The translations under genes were made by a program, and so were the position numbers. Shown here piece by piece: positions 49,931-64,000 of a DNA stretch of 64,000 bases (within the stretch, counting starts at the first letter, position 1; each line of letters begins with the position of its first letter). Below the pieces are notes generated by a model that did no database searches, was not told the DNA's origin, and saw only the letters and a program-made list of their open reading frames with translations. Source of the stretch: Gordionus sp. m RMFG-2023 (taxonomy: Eukaryota > Nematomorpha > Gordioida > Chordodea > Parachordodidae). The stretch is from NCBI RefSeq assembly GCF_954871325.1, contig NC_088779.1, forward strand, positions 23,980,869 to 24,044,868, given 5' to 3'.

Positions 49931-51402
49931 TTTATTTATTTTATACATTAAAAAAATATTTAAAACATCAAAATAATTAGAGCTGAAATAAAACAAATTT
50001 TTTAAACTTTTAAAATAAAGTTTTATATAAATAATGCGGCGCATAGGCCTAACTAAATGTAATTTTTTATTAAATGATTATTTTTACAAGATAAGTTAGT
50101 AATTGAATACTTGTTAACTCGGGTATTATATTTATTACAATAAGGAATTAAAAATCATTTTTTTTAATAAAAATTTATAATCTTAAATTTCTCCATGAAT
50201 ATGTGTCAAAGTAAAAAGATTCAAAGAAAACATGGCTTATTATATAGATGAGATGACTTATGATACATAAAATACACAAACGAAAAAAACAGAACAAAAA
50301 ACATGCTTTAAAATTATTTTAACGAAATTTTAAACATTCATAAATTAAATTTATAAAGTTAATTTTCTTAAAAGTATACAGGCTAAATTTTTTTTAATAA
50401 ATTTTATTTAACAAAATTAACTAGTTTAATAAATTATGATAAATTAAAATTTTCCAACAAGAAGATCATATTAATATAAATGATGGTGATATTAAAAAAA
50501 TTTCAATAAAATATTGCTCATATTTTCTAGAACGATTCTAGTAAAAAAAAATATTTAAAAACACAAAAAAAATAAAATAAGAAAATACATTTAGTATTTT
50601 TGCACGAAAAACGGTATTATTTATACCTTGATTAAAGGTTAAAATATTAAATTTAAAATAAATTTTACATAATGTCCAAATAAACTTGTTTTCATTTAAA
50701 TTTATATTAATTTTATTGAAATTATCAAAATGCTCCATCTCGTGTGATTCATAATAATATAGATTGTTTAAAAAGTATAATATTTTAACATGAAATGTCC
50801 TAGTTTATGGAAAAAAGCTACATAAGATACTTTTAGTTAATATATGTTTACTTTGTATTAATATAATCTATTTCTAAATAAATTGGTTGGGAAGACTACG
50901 TTTTGATCATATCTGAAGAGACGCGGAGATATGCGAGTAGATTAGTAAAAAAAGTTGTGAACATTATGTAAGGTAAAAATAAAAAAATGGGAAAAATCGC
51001 TATAAGAAAAATGAGGTATATAAAATGAATAAGAATTGATAAGTGGAAGTTTTTGGATGCAAAAAATGAATGTAGTATATTATAAGATTTTGACATAGTC
51101 TAAACTATCAAAGTAAGTGATATTTAGTTTAGATTAAGAAATATATTTTAAAATATAGCATTATTAGAATAATAATTTTTAATTTTGAATTCAGGAATAA
51201 CATTTCTTTAATGAAGACTAAAAAAATAAAATCGATGATACAAATCTATATTTCACGAGGATGCATTGGAACCTAGATATTGTGAGTGTGTTTGTATAAT
51301 ACTTATAAATAATATCAAACAAGATAGATAATTTATTGTAGAGTTGATAACATGAAAAACAAGAAGAGAGGAGTGAGGTGCTGACGCTGAGTATAGTTAA
51401 AC

Positions 51403-51500
51403 GCTACTCCATTCTGAGTCGTTTTAGATTATTTATGGTCGACTAAAAACAGCGAAACCCAAGTTTTAAGTTGAAAACTACCATCCGACCTCAGGGTTTT
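51403..51500. repeat. Dispersed repeat, copy 2
   Basis: AGCGAAACCCAAGTTTTAAG then GAAAACTACCATCCGACCTC match copy 1 at 46425-46470. The repeat is short and the element type is unknown. Confidence 0.6.
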
Positions 51501-54500
51501 ATTTAAAAAATATTGCTCACGGAGAATACCGATTGTTACCTGGTTTTTCGGTATTCGGTTGTATTAACCTATATTAACCGAAAACTCAACTATTATAATG
51601 AAGCCCTATCTTATATTATATATATAAAAAAGTACTAGTGTGTTAATATTTTAGGAAATATAATGTATCAGAAAGTCGCTTCTTGTATTTGTTTATTATC
51701 ATTTTTTATTATTACTACATTTATATATAAAGGTATATAAATTATATATTACTATTTTTGTTTGCTTTAAATTTCTTTTTATAATAGTGGTTTTATTGGT
51801 AAAGAAAATATAAAAAAAAAATTTTATAAAAGATTTTTATAGTCCAGTGAAAAAAATAAATATTAAAATAATATATTTAAATATTATAATACTAAAAAAA
51901 AATATAATATAAATAAAAGGTTAAACAAACAACGATATTTATTTAAAATTTTAATTTGATTTGATTTAATTTTTAAATTAAAAATATTATTTGTAAATCA
52001 CTAATATTATAAAGGATAAAAATTTATAACCCCTTTTAATTTATTGAAAAATTCATATAATAATTAAATAAAAAATTTTAGCGAAACTAATTTAGCAAAA
52101 AGATTACATCAAAACACAGACTTGCTTTGAGAGATTTCAAATCTGATCCAAAATCATTATTTTTATGACAATTCAATTATCATGATTTTATATAAAGGTA
52201 AAAAAAATATTTTTTATTTTGTTATTTCAATTTTTGGAATTTTTTATTAAGATTTATTTTATCCTACCCGCTCCCTTTCTTTGTGGATAAATGTTAAAAC
52301 ATTTAAATTTATCAATACCTTTATGCATTTATTTCAAAGGATGGGACTGGAAAACTTGACAAAGTTTTTAAATACCGTTTCAAACATATATAAAATGATA
52401 CTAATATCTTTTTCCAGCCACCTCCCCCGCCCATAACCCCAATTCCCTTAGAAAATAAATAAAATAATTAATTATGAACAATAATTTTTTTTTGAAATAA
52501 TTACTTGTAATTTCAATATTTCAGAAAAAAAAATACACATATATAAAACCAAATAATAGTGAAAAACAAATATTGTGTAAAGACGTGATCGGGCCAAAGG
52601 TTGGAAAGATGTTTGACTTAAGGCCCGCCATCTCCCATCTTAGAAATATTTGATTATGCCTATGTATGAGTTTATTATTCTAAAATGAAACCAAATATTA
52701 AGATATGACTGTTTAGTTAGAATTTTGATTGTATACTATTTAATCATCACAGTTAAATAGCTAGAATTGATCTCTGGTTAAATTTATTATATATATATTG
52801 ATTCCCATTGGCTCAGAAAGAGTTATTATAATTAATCAATTTGAGGAAATTATGTGTATATAAACTTTCTATAATAGAGATAAGATAATTTATTATTTTT
52901 AGGTTTCTTTGTAACTATTATAATAATAAATATTTTAAACCAATTTGTAATATGCAACATATTAATAAAGCAAATGTTATCGTTGATTGAACCTTTATGT
53001 AATTACAATAAAAAGAAAATTACCAAAAATTTTTTTTTAAACTCTGTTTGAATCTAATAATTTAATTTTGACTTTCATTATTATAGTTTTTATTTATGAT
53101 CTATTAACAATAAAAAAAATCAAGGTTTTTTTAAACTTAAATTTATCACAATGCTTTGACCCATTTTTTTCTATCTTCTAATAGTGAATTATTGGGACAT
53201 TCGGATAGATATTTATAACAAAAAAAAATTTAATAATCCATGTGATTAAAAGTAATTTCTTTTTCCCGGAATAGAAATAATTTTTATTTATAACAGCTTT
53301 TAATATATTATTTTAAAATAAAACCAAAAAAACTAATTTTTGGTTAGTGCTAACTAGTCCAACTATATATTTTTCTTAGATTCTTTAATTTTTTGTTTAG
53401 TGAACATTTTACAATTTTAATTTTAACTATCTCAAAAATTATATACACATATATTTTTTTAATTTAATCTTTTTATTAACCCTAAAACCCCTACTTAGAG
53501 TACAAATATGCACTTTTAAGCAAAAAAAAATATGCTAAAATTATTATGATTTTTTTTTGAACTTTTAATAATTTTTTCAAAAAAAAAATATATATTACCG
53601 GCAATGTGAGTAATTAAACAGTAACGTGTATTGCTATTAGCTTAGTCTGAAATTTATAGAATAGGTATTTTTACAACATGCTGGAATATATGAAGAGAAG
53701 ATAAGAGCCGGGCAAATTAAAAAAATTTTTGTTTTAAAATCCTGATTGGCCCAAAATATATTTCATATATAGAGGACTTAATTACCATATTTCAGATAAT
53801 TTGCTTATGAAACTTTTGATTTTAAATTTTTAAATATACTAGCAATTAATCAAACGCTTACCTGACATATAGTCGGTTTAAATAACTATTTGACGAGTTG
53901 TCCAGCCTGTAAAAAATATTTTAGTCAGGCCCTAGGCGCAGGCTTTTGCACTCCTATTTTTTTTTTAACATTATATTATGACTTTATGATATATATATAT
54001 ATACATAATGCATTGCATTCTTTCTTGACGGTAATCACTATAGATTAATTTTTAATTATTTTCATTTTAAAATTAAATAGCCATAAAGTCAAAGCCACCT
54101 GTTTAGACAAATTATTTTAAAAAAAATTCTGACTTATATTATAAACATCTTGATTTTATTATTATATGTATAGGTAAACTAAAAATAGTAATTATATATC
54201 TTTTTATATTTGAGGACGAAAAAAGAAATTTTACAAAGGATTATACGTATTTAACGTTTATTACAGTGAATAATTTCACAATTGTAATTATATGTTGGTA
54301 TTCCTCCCTGACACATTAATATTATGATTAAATTATTATATTACATATATAATTTTACAAACACACTTCATATTACTTTCTAAGTTTTATATAGGTAATT
54401 TAAGATGTATATTTCAAGTTTTTTAGCATTTTATAATTCTTTTTTTTTTAAAAAAAAACACAAAACAATAATATTTTTAATAAAGCGAAAAACGAGTCCC

Positions 54501-57500
54501 TTTAACAAATAAGCATAAAATGGAATATCGTGGGAAGGGTAGCTTATTTACCGAGAGAGGGGGAAAAAAATTAAACATTATTAATATATAATTCAATTCC
54601 ATTTTAAAAAAATCTATTTAAATTGTTTTAAAAATAATTATTTATAGGACTGAAAAAAATATATTGTAAAGATTACATATTGAAGAAAAAGGAGTCAGTA
54701 CATGATTTTTTATAGGTTAAGCAGAGTTTAGATATTAATATTTCAAGTATTATATATATATATTTTTAAGAAATGCATTTCAATTCAAAGAGGGTGGTAA
54801 AAAGATAAGTGCAAAAAATACACTTACAAAATATATTAAATTATTTTCAAGAAAGTGCAAAATTTGTCAAAAATTGATGTTTTTTAAATTAAAAATTTTT
54901 TTTTTCCATTATTCATAAATCATAAATTTGTGTATTATAAAAAAACGTCGAATTGACCGCTGGTGTTTCAATCCACCTTTAAATTGGTTAAACAAACGAA
55001 AATGGTATGGTAAATGACAGATGTTCACTTAAAAGGTGATTGTTTTACTTGTACTTTTATATGGGTCAAAAATTTGAGGGTGGAATTCAACAACCTGCCG
55101 TGAAATATTTCGAATTCCTGATTCTTTGACATGAGTTTTTTTTTTATTTATTTAGTTATCTTAAAATATTTATGTGTTGGGGGATTTAAAATTTTGATTG
55201 ACTACTTACATTTCAATATCCAATATTTCAAGGCTTATATTGATTGTTATTTAAATAAATATGCATTGCGGTGAATGTCAGATATTGGTTTTCGCTATCT
55301 TTCAACTCATTTATAATAAGTGTTTTAGAGCTTTTTCAAATTATTTTATAGGCCTTCATGTCACTTTTTTTGGTCAAAAAAGGTTGCTTGGTTTGAATTT
55401 AGAATCCAACATTTTTTGAGATAAGTCAAAGTATTATAGATGTCGTGGAGGGCGTAGTAAATATATAGCTCTGTTTCAATTACCTGAGTCTTTCTCGCGT
55501 TTTTTTTTTAAATTTAAAAAACTTGATTTTGACGGGAACCTATTCTAGCAGATTATCTTTTAAATTTTATGTAATTTAGTAAATGAATTCTGGTATAAAG
55601 ATTAGTTCCAAATTTCATGACTTGCTTCAAGTTTATAGGGGAGGCATTCCATATATGGAACACAATTTGGGCTTTAAATAGATCTTATAAAACTTAAATA
55701 ATGAGCGGTATCAGCTTGTCTATTTATTAAAAAAATTGTTAAAAACCCAAGATTTTTACCACCCTATGTGCTACGAGATATGTTAATACTATAATAAATA
55801 TTATCATGAAAATCAGTTCCACTCAACTAAATGATGTTTTAGCCAAATATAGGATTTGCTATTTATAAAAAAAAATTTGATGTTTTATCTTAACATTACT
55901 AGGAGGCCCATTCAGTAAATTTTTGAAGGGAGGGAAGGTGGATGCCATAATTAGTCTGTTTTAATTATATTAAGTGGATTAAAACTAATTATGATAAAAA
56001 AAAATTTCTCAACTCATTAAAGAAAAAGATATAATATTTATATGTATCTATTTGAGGGTGAAGGTGATTTGATAATTATTCCGCCTAATTATACGCGTTA
56101 ATCTATTCTACTGAAAATTTTTTTAAAAAAAACTTCGTAAGGGGGTGGGGATAGAAAAAAATATGCTGGCCATTATGTATAATAAATTTTATTTTTATTT
56201 TTTTTTAAAAAAGAGAAGGGAAGGAGGCTTATGTTTGTTTTTAATTAAAAATCATTAATTAATTTTAAAAAAATTAATTATAATTAAAACATGCAAATGA
56301 AAAAAATTAATTTAAATATAAAACATTGTTTAATTTTCCTGTCATCCGAATTGGACCGTATTATATTTATATTTTATCAGATCTTAATCATTATAATTTT
56401 ATAATTATACTAAAAGCAAATAAGATATAATATAAAACACACCAGGTCCTTATTTTATTTTGCATATTAAATATAAAATTCAATTGTTATAAATAATTGT
56501 ACCACTACTTATTATATACATATAATATGTCCGGGCAAATAAATTATATCAGGACAACCATGATACCTTTAAATAAATAAATGAAAATGTCGCAATTAAA
56601 TTTAAAATTTTGTATGTCATTTATATTTTATCACCCTTGCTCTCCCTTTCCTTTTTTATCATAAATAAATAAATATGGAAAGGAATATCAAAATGTAAAT
56701 TTAAATAATTTTTTTAGATTTAAATAATATATAATATTTCTCTATTACATAAATAAAAAAATTATGTAAGGTTTAGTTTTAATTACTCGCTTTTTGTTAC
56801 TGTAATTTAAAATAGAAATCTGATTATGAACATTATTATAATTTGTAGAATAAAAAAAAAATTCATGTGAATCCTATCGCAATTATAATATGTACATTAA
56901 TATAAAAATATAAACTAAAAAAAATTTTTTTTGATTTTTATGGTTTGTGGAATAAAATAATATTTTTTTATGTTTGATTGAATGCATCTACAATAAATAG
57001 CGAGTGATAGATAATCATCATTATATTATTTCCAACGAAACGAAAAAAAAAATTAATTTCTATGGAACTTTTATAAGCTTAATTTCATAATAATTATTAC
57101 AAAGAAAGATTTTATTGTTAGTTTATTATGTAAATTCCTTTTTTTTTAAAAAAAAATTAATATTTTTATAGGGAGAAAGGTGCGCACCTAAAAAATTTTG
57201 TTCCTTTTAATTTTAAATATAATTTAACAGTGAGAATTTAAGCGTTATGAAACACTATTTAGCCGAAATTTTTTATAACAGATATTTTCGCAAAGGGGTC
57301 TAAACCCGCCACGGACCCATATTCTCCGGGGTTCAATGGTATAAATAAATTTTAACATTTTTAAATTAACCCTAATTTGGGTTCACTGCCCTAATTTAAA
57401 TTTACCGCTTCCCAAACCATGTAATTTAATTATTATCATATATATTAAATTTATTTGAAAACAAATAATTTTATTTAACGTTTAATGGACGTTTTTCTTC

Positions 57501-57700
57501 AATTGATAAGAAATGATTAAAACAAACTTTAAATGATAGTGAGAATTTTTTTTTTAAAAAAATGTTAACTTTTACAAACGGGAAAGAGAAATTTATCAAA
57601 TTACTATATCAGATCGCTTTTTGTATGTGGTAATCCACAAGAGAAATTATCTATTTACAAATGATTATTTTATACTATACTAATAAATATTTTAAAAAAG

Positions 57701-57887
57701 AAGTATTCAACACGGCTTACTCAACATTTTACCCATAATTTACCCAAGCCCTTAGATTTTATTGCTCATCGATTGATACAAAGGTTTGATCATCTATTAG
57801 CGAAATCTCAGGCAATATTTTTCTGGCAAAAATATTAAGTTAGCCGTTTTTAAAAATCGGCTCATATCGAGCCGTTTAAAAACACTA
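57701..57887. mobile_element. Foldback MITE copy F
   Basis: The right end CGAGCCGTTTAAAAACACTA and the internal TATTAAGTTAGCCGTTTTTA match the TAGTGTTGTTAA family. The left arm (AACACGGCTTACTCAACATT) is diverged. Confidence 0.65.
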
Positions 57888-59170
57888 CATTTAGAAGAAG
57901 TAAAAAATGAAACATAAGAGTAAAATTTTTTAAACTTACTATTATAGATATAAGTAATTTATAGGCATACAATATTTTCCCGTTTTTAAATAAACTGACT
58001 TTTTTCTTGTTAAAACACAAAACAAATCAAACCTCATAAAACTATATAATAGCAAGATACAATTTGTTTAAGTGATCTGCCAAAAGTTGGGGCCCGACAG
58101 GCCTAGCATTAAAATTTAAAGGTCCGTAACTGGAAAAATTTTAACTAAAAATTTAATTTTAAATAAATATATATTTCAATATCTTTTTTCCCTGTCTATA
58201 AAATCGTATCACGTCTTGACCAGAAAACATATGAAAATTATTATCCCGTCAGCGTGGGCTGGTAATCTAGGAATAAGAGTATGATAAAATTTCTATGATT
58301 AGAACAAATTGCAGCTGATACATATGATAACCTATCCAAAGCAATCACTTGGGGTCCTATATAATATAATTTCTGCAAGTCAATCACTTAGGATATATAC
58401 CTAAATGAAACTTATTATTCTATCCGATATTTGATTAGATTATTTCAACCCAAATGCGAATAAAGGGTATATTTATATCCTTATTTTGTGATCTAATTAT
58501 ATTCGATCGAATTACTATTTTCCCATTTAAATAGATTATTTCCTAGGAAAGTAACGAAACCTTTTTACTTTATTTCCCACTTTAACCATGCCGAGGCAAG
58601 GCGGGATACTCTCTAAATAGTTTATCTGTAATAATATTTCAACAAATTTATTGTTGAATTTATGGGAGAACAAAAATTCTCGTATAATGCTTTAAAATTG
58701 AATTTATTCTATCGAATCATTTTATATTTTGATCATCGATGGAGCTCCGCGTCGTTGCTATGCGCCATTAAGAAGAAAAAAAAATCAAAATCGAATGATC
58801 TATAATAGATTATACTATATTCACAATTATTATAATTAATAAATAATTCATTAACAATAAATTTGATTTAAATTTAAATTTAAATTATCCTCTTCCGGGA
58901 TCACCAAAGTTATTCATTCCTTATAATTTCACTTATGTTGGCCAATGGTGGATTATTTTCTTTGGTTGTTGATCGTAAACTAGGCCCTCAATTATAGTAA
59001 GACGTGAGCCATTAGTTTTCTTTTTCAAAAGCAATCAATTAATATGTAAAATTTATAATTTACTTTACGATGCCATGAACTTTAATCACATCACTTTAGA
59101 AGATAATTTTAACATATTATTGCTTTTTGAAAAATATCCAGCGAATCGTTACTTTAAACGAGGGGCCTAA

Positions 59171-59268
59171 CCCTTCATTTACAGTTAGAGTGAATTTGTG
59201 ACGAGTTTTATAAAATGCGCTATATTTTTATATTCTTCGCCTCGAATACGCGCTAACTGTAGATGCAA
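59171..59268. mobile_element. Foldback MITE, CAGTTAG family, copy 2
   Basis: The left arm CATTTACAGTTAGAGTGAAT and the complement of the right arm (TTGCATCTACAGTTAGCGCG) pair. It is related to 20875-20998 by CAGTTAG(C/A)(A/G)(C/T)GAATT and a shared A+T centre, TATTTTTATATTCTTCGC against TATTTTTGTATTTTC. Confidence 0.65.
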
Positions 59269-59989
59269 TGTAACTTCAAATCCAAACTTACCCTTAATAA
59301 AATGAATTCCCCCTTTTTATTTATCGAGTCGAGTGTTTTGTTACATTTCGAAATTTCTGACTCTGCCATTTTGAAAGATTCTTTCATAATTGGTAATATT
59401 TTCTTGTAAACCGTATTTTTCTTTAATCCATATTATATAATATACTATTTCAAATATAATCCGCGTTGGCTTATTGAATGAAAAATCCGTTAGATCAATT
59501 GCCATATAATCGAAATGATTTTATTTTTATCTATTTAAAAAAATTTATAAATAAAGTATATTTTAATTAAAAATATATTTACAATAAATTAATATAAATT
59601 ATAAATATGCTTAATATGGACGCTATAAATTACTAAATGATTTTTAAGCTGCTATTTGTGGGTTACTATACCTTTAAATTACAATTTTTCGTATAATTCA
59701 TAATATTTAATAAGTTAAAGAGAACGTGACATCGCATATAAAATTCTTTTAATTAGCACCTGAAACTCGGGAATTTATATAATATGTTATGTAAAAGTGT
59801 AAAAAAATATATGAAATTATGAATAATAAAATATTTAAGACACAACCATGTATATATTTATAGATTTAAATATTTATTTAAATTTTACTATATAATTTAT
59901 AAGTAACAAACAACTATAAAATGTTATTATAAACATCTAGATAGCTTGCCTTATTTTTTTTATTATAATATTTTATTTTTTATTTATAT

Positions 59990-63858
<3,869 letters not shown>

Positions 63859-64000
63859 TCCAAAAAACAAATTTAAACCAAAAAGAAAAACAGTCAGTAT
63901 TTTTTTTTAATGTTACAAATTTAAATAGACAATTCAAAAAAAAAATTATTGTGACCGAGTGAGATCAATCAGAGATCTCTACTAATTAGTAAAAAAATAA
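63859..64000. other. 3' flank of the Ig gene
   Basis: Short A+T-rich flank without a clear polyadenylation hexamer or coding sequence. Confidence 0.5.

Larger units (their letters stand above)
49931..59989. other. 10-kb intergenic DNA upstream of the Ig gene
   Basis: No exon could be supported in this long A+T-rich stretch. It contains a dispersed repeat copy (51403-51500), GC-richer scraps at 53880-53960 and 57295-57420, a foldback element (57701-57887) and another foldback element (59171-59268). A less A+T-rich area at 58060-58780 lacks a usable reading frame. Promoter elements for the Ig gene were not recognised. Confidence 0.45.

Noticed and set aside
55200-55500. Slightly codon-like stretch with KRLLGLNLESN
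   Set aside because: No consistent frame, splice sites or family motif.
58730-58775. Short GC-richer ATGGAGCTCCGCGTC reading
   Set aside because: It ends after nine codons and has no splice donor or homology.

Overview
This window looks like nuclear DNA from an invertebrate-type metazoan. It is very AT-rich (roughly three quarters A+T by eye), has spliced genes with GT-AG introns from under 100 bases to 5.5 kb, and is full of decayed DNA transposons. A Homer scaffold gene and an immunoglobulin-superfamily receptor argue for an animal. I cannot name the phylum. No rRNA, tRNA, CRISPR or bacterial-type operon was seen.

Four multi-exon plus-strand genes could be assembled by eye, with splice phases agreeing at every junction used. 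(1) 1306-8538: the 3' part of the AP-3 delta adaptin gene (AP3D1-like), 10 exons, running in from the left edge. (2) 17764-22668: a complete 8-exon gene for a type-2 malate/L-lactate dehydrogenase family oxidoreductase, about 382 aa. (3) 32653-45568: a complete 8-exon Homer gene, about 398 aa, with EVH1 domain, coiled coil and an unusual 83-residue N-terminal extension. (4) 59990-63858: a complete 7-exon gene for a type I membrane protein with three Ig-like domains, about 645 aa, ending in a PDZ-ligand-like tail. A single-exon ORF at 12635-13168 may encode a small, very basic secreted protein that I do not recognise.

The rest is intron and intergenic DNA. It holds hAT transposase fossils (3656-4821, 25770-25990, 36290-36690, 49320-49930), a MULE transposase fragment (9625-10135), a retroelement protease fossil inside an inverted duplication (375-1160), and several families of short foldback elements. 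The best-defined family has ends TAGTGTTGTTAA, about 10 copies, and 8-bp target duplications in at least two copies, which makes it a non-autonomous hAT family. Others have ends AAAAGTGTACATAC/GGAGTCAGCTG, CAGTTAGnnnGAATT, or GTAACTAGTTAC. Homopolymer C or G runs of 8-13 bases recur despite the low GC content.

The genes do not form an operon. AP-3 delta acts in endosomal/lysosomal sorting, the dehydrogenase in NAD(P)-linked metabolism, and Homer and the Ig receptor are both membrane-proximal, synapse- or junction-type proteins. Their proximity may be chance. I found no convincing new molecular system. The least familiar items are the N-terminally extended Homer, the three-Ig receptor, the basic secreted ORF and the dense foldback-element families.
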